Assembly: GCA_965215615.1 (NCBI GenBank)
Contig: OZ244068.1
Coordinates: 1,302,001-1,366,000 of the forward strand
Source of the DNA: CBDATA01 sp965215615
GTDB taxonomy: Bacteria; Acidobacteriota; Vicinamibacteria; Marinacidobacterales; Marinacidobacteraceae
Direction of reading: 5' to 3'
Length of the DNA: 64,000 nucleotides
Below the pieces are notes generated by a model. The model was not told the DNA's origin. It ran no database searches and was given only the letters and a program-made list of their open reading frames with translations. Of the stretch, positions 25,232 through 33,688 are shown piece by piece (position 1 is the first letter of the stretch; each line of letters opens with the position of its first letter). The position numbers were made by a program, and so were the translations under genes.

Positions 25232-26488
25232 TCATGGCGTGGGGGTCTCCCAGAGCGCGCGCAGGGGAACCGCGTGGAGGCGGTCGCCGAATGGCAGGCT
25301 GAGTTCGCCGTCGTAGAGGACCACACCGCAGACGAAACTCGCTCCGGCCATCTTCCGGAGCGCCCTCAGGCCGCGGAAATCCCTGCTCGTAACCGTGGCC
25401 GCCGCCTTGACCTCCACTCCCGCCACCTTTCGAACGTTCGCTTCGATGACCACGTCCACTTCGGCTCCGTCCCGGTCGCGGAAGTGGAAGAACGAGAGGG
25501 GTTCGGCGCGCCAACTCGCCTGCCGGCGCAGTTCCTGGAACACGAACGTTTCGAGCAGGTGTCCGAAGAGAGAGCGATCCGCCCACACACCATCCGCGTT
25601 GAGGCCAAGCAACGCACACGCGAGTCCCGAATCCCCCAGATGGAGCTTCGGTGTCTTGACGGCGCGGGCGCTCCGATTCCGGCGGTACGGCGGGATCCGT
25701 TCCACGAGGAACAACCGCTCCAGCAGCGTCAGATAGTCCGCGATCGTCGTCGGGCTGAGTTGGAATGCGGAGGCGAGGCGGCGTACGTTGAGCAGGGATG
25801 CGGTCTCTGCTGCCGCAATCGCGAGCAGCCGGGGCAGGACATCGAGAGAGCGGATTCGAGAAATGTCGGCGGCATCGCGTTGCACGATGGTTTCGGCAAG
25901 GTCGCGGTACCAAGCGCTCCGCCGGCGGGGTGCTTCCCGCAGGAATGCCGTCGGATAGCCACCCTTCGCGATCCGTTCCGCAAGAGTCGCGTCAAGGCGA
26001 GCGGTTTGCCGCACGGCGAATGCGTCCCGGAGCAGCGCATCGAGAAACCCGCGCGACGCATCGGGGCTGGTCTCGCATTGAGACAACGGATGGAGTCGCA
26101 GGATCTGCATCCTGCCCGCGAGCGAATCCGAGAGCGTCGGAACCAGGAGGATGTTCGTCGAGCCCGTGAGCACGAAACGCCCCGGCTGCCGCTGCCGGTC
26201 CACGGCCAGCTTCAGGGCCGAAAACAGTTCCGGGACTCGCTGAGCCTCGTCGAGGATGACCCGGTCCGGGAGCCCGGCGACGAACCCAGCCGGGTCTGCC
26301 GTGGCGGCCGCACGGGCAGCGGGATCGTCGAAGCTGAGGTAGTGATATCCGCGCGCCAAGCCCACCGTGCGGGCCAAGGTGGTTTTGCCACACTGCCGCG
26401 GTCCGTGGATCAGCGTGACCGGCGCATCCGAAAGCGAATCGAGGAGGCGCGCATCCACGAAACGCGGGAAGAGCGCCTTTTCTCTCAT
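25232..26488 (-). CDS. AAA-type ATPase with DUF4143 C-terminal domain
   Basis: This 418-residue protein has Walker A GPRQCGKTT near 29-37, Walker B VILDEAQRVPEL, sensor-like FVLTGSTN, a central winged-helix segment (LNVRRLASAFQLSPTTIADYL) and a DUF4143 domain with HFRDRDGAEVDVVIE and VAGVEVKAAATV. The last two match a PD-(D/E)XK-like arrangement (D...E-V-K). These proteins are common on mobile and accessory DNA, and their cell role is not settled; toxin-like or defence roles have been proposed. It is convergent with vapC and has operator-like repeats just upstream. Confidence 0.85.
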   Translation of the reverse strand: MREKALFPRFVDARLLDSLSDAPVTLIHGPRQCGKTTLARTVGLARGYHYLSFDDPAARAAATADPAGFVAGLPDRVILDEAQRVPELFSALKLAVDRQRQPGRFVLTGSTNILLVPTLSDSLAGRMQILRLHPLSQCETSPDASRGFLDALLRDAFAVRQTARLDATLAERIAKGGYPTAFLREAPRRRSAWYRDLAETIVQRDAADISRIRSLDVLPRLLAIAAAETASLLNVRRLASAFQLSPTTIADYLTLLERLFLVERIPPYRRNRSARAVKTPKLHLGDSGLACALLGLNADGVWADRSLFGHLLETFVFQELRRQASWRAEPLSFFHFRDRDGAEVDVVIEANVRKVAGVEVKAAATVTSRDFRGLRALRKMAGASFVCGVVLYDGELSLPFGDRLHAVPLRALWETPTP

Positions 26489-26509
26489 TTCGTAAACCGT
26501 AGCACGAAA
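26488..26509. promoter_or_regulatory. Inverted repeat at the start of the DUF4143 gene
   Basis: TTTCGT (26488-26493) and ACGAAA (26504-26509) form a 6-bp inverted repeat around a 10-bp spacer, touching the start codon of the minus-strand ATPase gene. It could be an autoregulatory operator or a structure in the 5' leader. Confidence 0.4.
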
Positions 26510-26577
26510 TTCGGCTGATCATCAGGTTGTGCTTCGGCTGATTGTCAGATTGTGCTTCGGCTGATCGTCAGATTGGA
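26510..26577. repeat. Three tandem 23-bp repeats, operator-like
   Basis: Units at 26510-26532, 26533-26555 and 26556-26577 each begin TTCGGCTGAT and contain the small inverted repeat CTGA-N3-TCAG; the third is cut short. They lie 22 bp upstream of the DUF4143 gene start on its promoter side. There are no spacers, so this is not a CRISPR array. Iterons bound by a regulator are the simplest reading. The remaining stretch to 26717 shows nothing else I can support apart from the ribosome site GCGGAGG of the next gene. Confidence 0.75.
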
Positions 26578-26717
26578 TGCCCGCCAGAGTCAGGATTCCT
26601 TGAGTCACCCGAAGGTGTTGCGGGAGAGGCCGTGCATCTCCTACGATCCGCTCTCGACTTCCCGGAGGGGTGTTCGTGCGGAACGCCTCATCACGGGAAG
26701 GGAGTGCGGAGGCACCC

Positions 26718-27890
26718 ATGAAAGATTTCAAGAACCTCGTTCCGTTCGCGTTTCTGCTGGCCGTCACGCTCGTCGTCGGCTGCCAGCCGGCCCCGCCGGC
26801 GGAGGACATGAACGGCGACATGCCCATGATGGGTGCCGAGATGGGCGCAGACATGATGCCGGACTACCGGCCCGATCCCTCCTGGCCCATGCTTCCGGAT
26901 GACTGGCTCATCGGCGAGGTTTCAGGGATCGCGGTGGACCAGCACGACAACATCTGGATCGTGCACCGGCCCCGCTCGCTCAATGCCGACGAGGCGGGAC
27001 TCGCGCAGGATCCGCCGCTGACCGCGTGCTGCAATCCGGCTCCGCCGGTCCTCAAATTCGACACGGCGGGGAACCTGCTCGACAGTTGGGGTGGCCCGAA
27101 CGGCTACCCCGGCGAAGGTTATGACTGGCCCGAGAGCGAGCACGGAATTTTCGTGGACCACAACGACAACGTCTGGGTCGCCGGCAATGGCCCCGACGAC
27201 CACCAGGTCATCAAGTTCAGCAACGACGGCACGTTCCTGATGCAGATCGGACAGGCCGGCATGACCGACGGCAGCAACAGCACCGAATATCTCGGGATGC
27301 CCGCCGACATCGAGGTCGATCCCGAAACCAACGAGGCGTACATCGCTGACGGCTATCTCAACAAGCGGGTGGTGGTTTTCGACGCGGATACCGGTGCATA
27401 CAAGCGTCACTGGGGGGCTTACGGAAACATGCCTTCCGATGAGGACACCGGCTCTTTCGACCCGATGATGGAGCCGATCGACCAGTTCCGGACCCCGCTC
27501 CACGCGGTGCGGATCGCGGACGACGGGATGGTCTATGTGGCCGACCGGGTGAACAACCGGATCCAGATTTTCGAGAAGGATGGAACCTATGTGGACGAGC
27601 TGATCGTCGAAGGGAACACTCTCGGCAACGGCTCCACCTGGGACCTCGAACTTTCACCCGACGAGGCGCAGATGCATCTCTTCAACGCCGACGGTGCCAA
27701 CCAGCGCATCCATGTGATCAACCGTGCGGAAATGGCCATCGTCGGGCACTTCGGTCGGCGCGGTCGACTCTCGGGCCAGTTCCACTGGGTACATAACCTG
27801 GTCGTGGACTCGATGGGGAACATGTACACCGCCGAAGTGAGCCAGGGTCGGCGCGCACAGAAGTTCGTGCTGATGAGCGGCGCCCGCTGA
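26718..27890 (+). CDS. NHL-repeat beta-propeller lipoprotein
   Basis: This 390-residue lipoprotein (lipobox VVGC, Cys22) starts at an ATG behind GCGGAGG. After a Met/Asp/Pro-rich linker it holds about six NHL-type blades: repeated GIAVDQHDNIWIV, GIFVDHNDNVWVAGN, DIEVDPETNEAYIADG, AVRIADDGMVYVADRVNNRIQIF and NLVVDSMGNMYTAE. A Cys-Cys pair lies in LTACCNPAPP. NHL propellers bind proteins, carbohydrates or act as lyases; no catalytic centre is evident here. It may be exported to the outer membrane. Its partner is unknown. Confidence 0.8.
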   Translation: MKDFKNLVPFAFLLAVTLVVGCQPAPPAEDMNGDMPMMGAEMGADMMPDYRPDPSWPMLPDDWLIGEVSGIAVDQHDNIWIVHRPRSLNADEAGLAQDPPLTACCNPAPPVLKFDTAGNLLDSWGGPNGYPGEGYDWPESEHGIFVDHNDNVWVAGNGPDDHQVIKFSNDGTFLMQIGQAGMTDGSNSTEYLGMPADIEVDPETNEAYIADGYLNKRVVVFDADTGAYKRHWGAYGNMPSDEDTGSFDPMMEPIDQFRTPLHAVRIADDGMVYVADRVNNRIQIFEKDGTYVDELIVEGNTLGNGSTWDLELSPDEAQMHLFNADGANQRIHVINRAEMAIVGHFGRRGRLSGQFHWVHNLVVDSMGNMYTAEVSQGRRAQKFVLMSGAR

Positions 27891-27936
27891 GATTCGACGC
27901 GGACGGGAGGGTGCCCTGAAGCGGTTTCTGAAGCAT

Positions 27937-29271
27937 TTGCTGAAGCGGTCCCTCCCGTTCCGGCTCCGGGCGGCCGCGGTTCTGCTCGTCGCCGCTCTCA
28001 TCCCGCCGGGGTTCGCTCCTGCCCACGACATCCCGGACGAGATCCGCATTCCGGTCTTCTTGCGGGACATCGGCGACGAAAAGCACCTCGTCGCCCGGGT
28101 GCCGCTCCTGCTTCTGCTCTCGCTGGACGTGCCGAGGTGGGGGGCCGGTTTCCTCGATCTCGAGCGGGCGGAGTCCTCCCTGCGCCGCGGGGCGGAAGCG
28201 TTCGCCCGGGAAGCGCCGCTCTTCCACCCCGATGGCAGACTGCTTCCGTTCACGCTCCATGAGTTTCGGGTCGCGCTTCCCTGGGACCGGTCGTTCACTT
28301 CCTTCGATGCGGCCCTCGAAAAGGTGCGCTCGGCACCCCTCTCCCCGGACACCCAGGTTTTCTGGAACCAGGGGTTCCTGGATCTGCATCTGACCTACCC
28401 GAAACCGGAGTCCGGAAGCATTTCCGTCGAGTGTCGGGTGGCCCCCGGATTCGGGGAGCGGGTGGCGCTCGACATCGTCCACGAACAGCCGGAAGAGGAT
28501 GGCGGGGTTCGAAGCCGGCTCTATCACGTGAGCGTCCGGGAAGGCCGGGTGGTGCTGGATCCTTCCCGTCTGCAGGCGGCGCGGTCGTTCTTCCGCTCCG
28601 GAGTGGAACACATCCTGACCGGCTGGGACCATCTGCTCTTCCTCATCTGCCTGATCGCCCCTTTCGGACGGGTAGAGATGGCGAAGCGCCTGCTCCTCGT
28701 GGTGACCGGTTTCACCGTCGCCCATTCGGTGACGCTCGTTTCCGCAGCGCTCGGCCATGTTCCCACCGCCGGCTGGTTCACTCCGCTCGTGGAGGCGGCG
28801 GTCGCGCTCTCGATCCTCTACACGGCGATCGAGAACTTCTTCGAGATCGGCGTGTGGCGCCGTGCGCTGCTCGCGCTCGGCTTCGGGCTCTTCCACGGCT
28901 TCGGCTTTGCCTTCGCGCTCGGCGAATCACTGACCTTCGCCGGCGAACATCTTCCCCTCGCGCTCCTTTCGTTCAATCTGGGCGTGGAAGCGGGGCAGGT
29001 GGCATTCGTGCTGGCGGCGATTCCGTTGCTGCATTTGGCCTCCCGCCATCGCCGGGCGATCACCATCGGGCTCTCGATCCTCGCCGGGCACATCGCCTGG
29101 CACCTGACCGGGGAGAGGCTCGCCGAGCTCGGAGTCGCCTGGTCGCTCGCCGGGAATCCGCGCCCCGGTTGGTCGTGGATTCTCGGGCCGCTCGCTCTCG
29201 CCGGAATCGTCGGCTGGATTCTGGTGTGGCGGTCGAGACGCGAAGTTTCCGGCAATTCGCCAGACTGCTAG
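27937..29271 (+). CDS. HupE/UreJ-family membrane protein
   Basis: This 444-residue protein has an N-terminal signal-like segment, a periplasmic beta-rich domain of about 190 residues, then six or seven membrane helices starting at GVEHILTGWDHLLFLICL, the HupE/UreJ hallmark with metal-binding-type His and Asp. GFTVAHSVTL and FGLFHGFGFA carry further conserved His residues. Family members transport nickel or cobalt, or support metalloenzyme maturation. No hydrogenase or urease gene is nearby, so the metal is not known. The start is uncertain: TTG at 27937 is the first standard start, with only CTG codons and no strong ribosome site in front. Confidence 0.8.
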   Translation: MLKRSLPFRLRAAAVLLVAALIPPGFAPAHDIPDEIRIPVFLRDIGDEKHLVARVPLLLLLSLDVPRWGAGFLDLERAESSLRRGAEAFAREAPLFHPDGRLLPFTLHEFRVALPWDRSFTSFDAALEKVRSAPLSPDTQVFWNQGFLDLHLTYPKPESGSISVECRVAPGFGERVALDIVHEQPEEDGGVRSRLYHVSVREGRVVLDPSRLQAARSFFRSGVEHILTGWDHLLFLICLIAPFGRVEMAKRLLLVVTGFTVAHSVTLVSAALGHVPTAGWFTPLVEAAVALSILYTAIENFFEIGVWRRALLALGFGLFHGFGFAFALGESLTFAGEHLPLALLSFNLGVEAGQVAFVLAAIPLLHLASRHRRAITIGLSILAGHIAWHLTGERLAELGVAWSLAGNPRPGWSWILGPLALAGIVGWILVWRSRREVSGNSPDC

Positions 29272-29284
29272 CATGAGGAACCCC

Positions 29285-30349
29285 ATGCCCGAAATCGCCA
29301 GCATCCGCACCCGACTCGTCGCCAGGTCCCGTCTGCCCGATGTGGACCTCGCGAACGTGGTTTTCGGACGGGTCTATAGCGATCACATGCTGGATGCGAC
29401 CTGTCAGGAAGGAGTCTGGGGAGAGCCCGAGATCGTTCCGTTCGGCAACCTTTCGCTCCACCCGGCAACCTCGGTGCTCCATTACGCGCAGTCGATCTTC
29501 GAGGGCATGAAGGCCCACCTCACCGATGCCGGCGAGCCCGTGCTCTTCCGACCGTCCGAGAACTGGAAGCGGATGAACCGTTCCGCTCGCCGGATGGTCA
29601 TGGAGGAAGTCCCCGAGCATCTCTTTCTCGACGGCCTCCGTGAACTGGTTCGTCTCGACCGGGACTGGATCCCGCCGAACGAGCACGGCTCGCTCTACAT
29701 CCGGCCGTTCCTCTTCGCTTCGGACCCCTGGATCGGAGTCGGCCCGTCGCGCGAATACCGGTTCCTGATCCTCACCGCTCCGGTGGGTGCCTACTACAGC
29801 GGCTCGGTGCGTCTATACGTCAGCCGTCGCTGGATCCGCGCCGCCGAAGGAGGAATCGGCGAGGCGAAGGCAGCGGGGAACTACTCGGCGAGCTACTACG
29901 GGATGGCCGAGGCTCGCGAGCACGGCTGCGACAACGTGCTCTGGCTCGATGCGAGAGAACACCGGTTCGTCGAAGAGTGCGGAACGATGAACATGATGTT
30001 CGTCATCGGCGACCGGGTGGTGACTCCGAGCCTCGAAGGCACCATCCTCGCCGGAATCACCCGCGACAGCGCGATCCAGCTCCTTCGCGAACAGATGGGT
30101 GTTCCGGTGGAGGAGCGGCGGATCCCGATCGAAGAAGTGGCGGAGGCGGGCGCGAGCGGCGAGCTCCGCGAGTGCTTCGGAGTGGGCACCGCCGCGGTCG
30201 TGACCCCGGTCTCGGCGCTCGTCGGAGGCGACGCGGATGTGACGCTGCCGGAACCGGGCCCGGTGCAGACCGAGCTGCGGAAGCGGCTCACCGATATCCG
30301 CCTCGGGCGCGTGCCCGATCCTTACGGTTGGGTGGAACGGCTCGGCTGA
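29285..30349 (+). CDS. ilvE: Branched-chain amino acid aminotransferase
   Basis: This 354-residue class IV PLP enzyme has the cofactor lysine Lys195 in GEAKAAGNY and the second signature VEECGTMNMMFVI downstream. LHYAQSIFEGMKAH and SLYIRPFLFASD match the IlvE (BCAT) branch. It performs the last transamination to Leu, Ile and Val, in line with leuA, leuC and leuD further right. Two ATGs compete: 29273 has no ribosome site, while 29285 has AGGA at 29276-29279 with five-base spacing and was chosen. It follows hupE directly. Confidence 0.92.
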   Translation: MPEIASIRTRLVARSRLPDVDLANVVFGRVYSDHMLDATCQEGVWGEPEIVPFGNLSLHPATSVLHYAQSIFEGMKAHLTDAGEPVLFRPSENWKRMNRSARRMVMEEVPEHLFLDGLRELVRLDRDWIPPNEHGSLYIRPFLFASDPWIGVGPSREYRFLILTAPVGAYYSGSVRLYVSRRWIRAAEGGIGEAKAAGNYSASYYGMAEAREHGCDNVLWLDAREHRFVEECGTMNMMFVIGDRVVTPSLEGTILAGITRDSAIQLLREQMGVPVEERRIPIEEVAEAGASGELRECFGVGTAAVVTPVSALVGGDADVTLPEPGPVQTELRKRLTDIRLGRVPDPYGWVERLG

Positions 30350-31545
30350 TCGCGGCGGCGGCCCTGCTGGTCGCCGTCGGCTGTGGAACCCGGCTTCCGG
30401 TCCCCGGGCTCGATCGGATCGCGGAAGAAGGGCCGGGTGAGCTTCGGGGGTTACGGGTCGGGTTGATCACGAACCACACCGGGCGAACCCGCGACGGGAA
30501 GCCCGCCGCCCGCGCGCTGCTCGATGCCGGAGTGGATGTCCGGTTGCTTTTCGGGCCGGAGCACGGCTTCTCCGGCGTGACAGCGGCGGGAGACGAAGTC
30601 GATTCGGGACGTGATCCGGAGACCGGACTCCCGATGATCAGCCTTTACGGCGCGGAGTTCGCCCCGTCTCCGGAAGCGCTCGACGGACTGGATGCCCTCG
30701 TTTTCGACATCCAGGACATCGGTGTCCGGTTCTACACCTACATTTCCACGCTTCGTCTCGCGCTCGAAGCGGCCGGGGAGGCGGGTCTCGGTTTCTGGGT
30801 TCTCGACCGTCCGAACCCCAATCGGGGCGACCGGGTCGAAGGGCCGATGCTGGATCCGGAGTTCCGCTCCTTCGTCGGGGCGGGCCGGCTGCCCCTGCTG
30901 CACGGGATGACGGCCGGGGAGCTCGCGCTCCTGTTTGGTGAACGCATGGGGCATCGCGACCGGGTCCGGGTCGTCCCGGTGCGTGGACTGACGCGCTCCT
31001 CCCCCTGGATGGCTCCGTGGGTCCCCACGTCTCCGAACATCCCGACCCTCCACGCGGCACAGGCCTATCCGGCGTTCGGGTTGTTCGAGGGCGTGATGCT
31101 CTCGGAAGGCCGGGGCACCGAGATTCCCTTCGAACAGATCGGTGCTCCCTGGGTCGATCCGGATCGCTGGCTCGCCGAAATCGGTCCTCTTCCCGGACTC
31201 CGTCTCGAGCCCGCCTCGTTCTTCCCCCGGCGGACTCCCGCCGCGCCTCGGCCCCGTTTCCCCGACGAGGAGGTTCACGGGTTGCGGATCACGATCACCG
31301 ACCTCGTGGCCTTCCGGCCGGTACGGGCCGGCCTCGCCGCGATCGCGGCGGCCCGGGCGGCGCATCCGGATCGCTTCGCCTTCCACGAAACCGAACGCGG
31401 ATTCTGGCTGGACTGGCTCCTTGGAACCGACCGAATCCGCCTCGGGATCGAACGGGGAACCCCGGTTTCCGAGCTCATGGACATCGAAGACACTGCGGTC
31501 GCCCGTTTTCTCGAAGAGCGCGAACCCCACCTCCTGTACCGGTGA
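30328..31545 (+). CDS. NamZ-like (DUF1343) exo-beta-N-acetylmuramidase lipoprotein
   Basis: This 405-residue DUF1343 protein has the family motifs RVGLITNHTG near the N-terminus, LFGPEHGFSG, FDIQDIGVRFYTYISTL, WVLDRPNPNRG and VMLSEGRGTEIPFEQIGAPW. NamZ proteins (B. subtilis YbbC) remove N-acetylmuramic acid from the non-reducing end of glycans, next to nagZ and amiE. The start is a TTG at 30328 overlapping ilvE by 22 bp, giving a short lipoprotein signal (LLVAVGC). A CTG at 30346 is another option. The NagZ-type fusion at 21.6 kb would supply the other two activities. Confidence 0.85.
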   Translation: MGGTARLIAAAALLVAVGCGTRLPVPGLDRIAEEGPGELRGLRVGLITNHTGRTRDGKPAARALLDAGVDVRLLFGPEHGFSGVTAAGDEVDSGRDPETGLPMISLYGAEFAPSPEALDGLDALVFDIQDIGVRFYTYISTLRLALEAAGEAGLGFWVLDRPNPNRGDRVEGPMLDPEFRSFVGAGRLPLLHGMTAGELALLFGERMGHRDRVRVVPVRGLTRSSPWMAPWVPTSPNIPTLHAAQAYPAFGLFEGVMLSEGRGTEIPFEQIGAPWVDPDRWLAEIGPLPGLRLEPASFFPRRTPAAPRPRFPDEEVHGLRITITDLVAFRPVRAGLAAIAAARAAHPDRFAFHETERGFWLDWLLGTDRIRLGIERGTPVSELMDIEDTAVARFLEEREPHLLYR

Positions 31546-32435
31546 CCGGACGATCCGCGAGAGAGGCGGCGATCGCGTTCGGCCTCTTCCTCGCAACGCT
31601 CGCGAGCACGCTCTGGGTAGGAGGACTGCTCGAACTCTCGTCGCGCCCTGAGGCTTTCGAGGGGCTTTCGTTCCCGCAGGGCGTTCTCGCTCATGGGGTG
31701 GGGTATTCGCTTCCGCTGCTCACGATCCTGCTATGCCACGAAATGGGCCACTGGCTCACCGCCCGCGGCTACCGGGTGTGGTCGAGTCTTCCGTATTTCC
31801 TCCCCATGCCGTTCACGATGGTGGGAACGCTCGGTGCCTTCATCCGCATCCGTTCCCCGTTTCCCGACCGGAAGTCGTTGCTGGATGTGGGACTCGCCGG
31901 TCCGTTCGCAGGCTTCGTCGCCTGCTTGCCGTTTCTCGCCTGGGGAATCGCCACTTCGCGTCCCGGCCCGAAAGTCGAGGGCGCGATCCTGTTCGGCGAG
32001 CCGCTTCTCTTCCGGTTCTTCGCTTCGCTCTTCGCGCCGGTCGTCGGGGAAGGGGAAGCGCTCTATCTGAGCCCGATGGGACTCGCCGCCTGGTTCGGAC
32101 TCCTCGTGACCGCGATCAACCTGCTGCCGATGGGGCAGCTCGATGGAGGACACGCGCTCTACGCCGTGTTCCGGGGAAGGGCTCACCGGATTTCGCGGTG
32201 GGTCCACCTCGCGATGTTCCCGCTCGCCTTCTGGTCGCCCTCGTGGCTCGTCTGGGCGCTGCTCTGCCTGCTGCTCGGTGCCCGTCGCCCTCATCCGCCA
32301 ACTCTCGCCGACGGCGTGGAGCTCCCTGCGAACCGGAAAATCGTGGCGCTCGCCGCCGTCGCGGTGTTCGCGCTCTGCTTCACCCCCGAGCCCGTGGTGT
32401 TCGACTGGCGGGATCTGTTCTCCGGACTTCTTTGA
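31542..32435 (+). CDS. M50-family (site-2 protease-like) membrane metalloprotease
   Basis: The 297-residue polytopic membrane protein has the zinc motif LLCHEMGHWLTA and, later, INLLPMGQLDGGH, the M50 equivalent of NPxPxxxLDG that gives the third ligand. About six helices follow the S2P pattern with no PDZ domain. Compact S2Ps cut membrane-bound regulators or signal peptides inside the membrane. The GTG start overlaps the namZ stop (GTGA). The target is unknown. Confidence 0.88.
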   Translation: MTGRSAREAAIAFGLFLATLASTLWVGGLLELSSRPEAFEGLSFPQGVLAHGVGYSLPLLTILLCHEMGHWLTARGYRVWSSLPYFLPMPFTMVGTLGAFIRIRSPFPDRKSLLDVGLAGPFAGFVACLPFLAWGIATSRPGPKVEGAILFGEPLLFRFFASLFAPVVGEGEALYLSPMGLAAWFGLLVTAINLLPMGQLDGGHALYAVFRGRAHRISRWVHLAMFPLAFWSPSWLVWALLCLLLGARRPHPPTLADGVELPANRKIVALAAVAVFALCFTPEPVVFDWRDLFSGLL

Positions 32436-32491
32436 CAGGGCGGAGTGCTCCGCCTATGTTCCCCTGCATCGGGTGGAGGTCCCGATCCGAC

Positions 32492-33667
32492 ATGAAATCC
32501 GAACACGTACGCATCTTCGACACCACGCTCCGGGACGGCGAGCAGTCTCCCGGCTGCAGCATGGGGCTCGAGAGCAAGCTCGAGATGGCCCGCCAGCTCG
32601 CGCGACTTCGGGTGGATGTCATCGAAGCCGGATTTCCCGCGGTCTCCGAAGGCGACCGGGAGGCGGTCCGCCGGATCGCGGGTGAGATCGAAGGTCCCCG
32701 GATTGCGGCGCTCGCCCGCTGCGTTCCGGGAGACATCGAAGTCGCCTGGGATTCGCTCCGGGATGCGCCCCGGCCGCGGCTTCATGTCTTTCTGGCGACG
32801 AGCGCCCTCCATCGGGAGTTCAAGCTCCGGATGGCCCGGAAAGAGATCGTGCGGCGGACCGTCGAATCGGTGGCGAATGCCCGCGAGCGAACCGAAGATG
32901 TGGAGTTCTCTCCGGAGGACGGTTCCCGCACCGAACCGGATTTTCTGGCCGAAGTGGTGGAGCGGGCCATCGAGGCGGGGGCTTCCACCGTGAACATCCC
33001 GGACACGGTGGGGTACACGATGCCCGAGGAGTTCCATTCCCTCATCTCCCACCTGAGGCGGACCGTCCCGAACATCTCCCGGGCGGTGATCAGCGTCCAT
33101 TGCCACAACGATCTGGGCATGGCGGTCGCGAACAGCCTGGCGGCAGTTCGGGCCGGCGCACGGCAGGTGGAGTGCACGGTGAACGGAATCGGAGAACGGG
33201 CGGGGAACGCTTCGCTCGAGGAAGTGGTGATGAGCCTCCGCACCCGCTCCGACATCTACGAGGTCACGACCGGGGTGGAGACCCGCCTACTCTGCGAATC
33301 GAGCCGGTTGCTGAGCCGTCTGACCGGGATGGTCGTCCAGCGGAACAAGGCGATCGTGGGCCAGAACGCCTTTGCCCACGAGGCGGGCATCCACCAGCAC
33401 GGCGTTTTGAGCAACCGCCTCACCTACGAGATCATGGAGGCGGCGGATGTCGGAGCCGACAGCAGCCTGGTGCTCGGCAAGCACAGTGGCCGCCACGCGC
33501 TCCGTTCCCGGTTGGAGGAACTCGGCTTCGAAATCGCCGACGGGGAAATGGACTCCATCTTCCTCGCCTTCAAGCGCCTCGCCGACCGCAGGAAGGAACT
33601 CCACGATGCCGATCTCACCGCGCTGATGGCGCAGCGCCCACGCGACGGGGAAGCGTCGATCCGGTAG
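32492..33667 (+). CDS. leuA: 2-isopropylmalate synthase, catalytic part only
   Basis: LeuA condenses acetyl-CoA with 2-oxoisovalerate, the first step to leucine. The protein has IFDTTLRDGEQSPG at 8-21, SVHCHNDLGMAVANS (metal His pair) and NGIGERAGN, then NAFAHEAGIHQHG and GKHSGRHAL from the subdomain. It stops at 391 residues, whereas most LeuA proteins have about 510 because of a C-terminal leucine-binding domain, which is absent here. It may therefore escape feedback control, or depend on another subunit. The ATG at 32492 gives the normal N-terminus. Confidence 0.88.
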   Translation: MKSEHVRIFDTTLRDGEQSPGCSMGLESKLEMARQLARLRVDVIEAGFPAVSEGDREAVRRIAGEIEGPRIAALARCVPGDIEVAWDSLRDAPRPRLHVFLATSALHREFKLRMARKEIVRRTVESVANARERTEDVEFSPEDGSRTEPDFLAEVVERAIEAGASTVNIPDTVGYTMPEEFHSLISHLRRTVPNISRAVISVHCHNDLGMAVANSLAAVRAGARQVECTVNGIGERAGNASLEEVVMSLRTRSDIYEVTTGVETRLLCESSRLLSRLTGMVVQRNKAIVGQNAFAHEAGIHQHGVLSNRLTYEIMEAADVGADSSLVLGKHSGRHALRSRLEELGFEIADGEMDSIFLAFKRLADRRKELHDADLTALMAQRPRDGEASIR

Positions 33668-33688
33668 TTTCGATCCGGTAGCCTGGGT

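Noticed and set aside
26510..26577. Short CRISPR array
   Set aside because: The 23-bp units are directly tandem with no spacers, and no cas gene is near.
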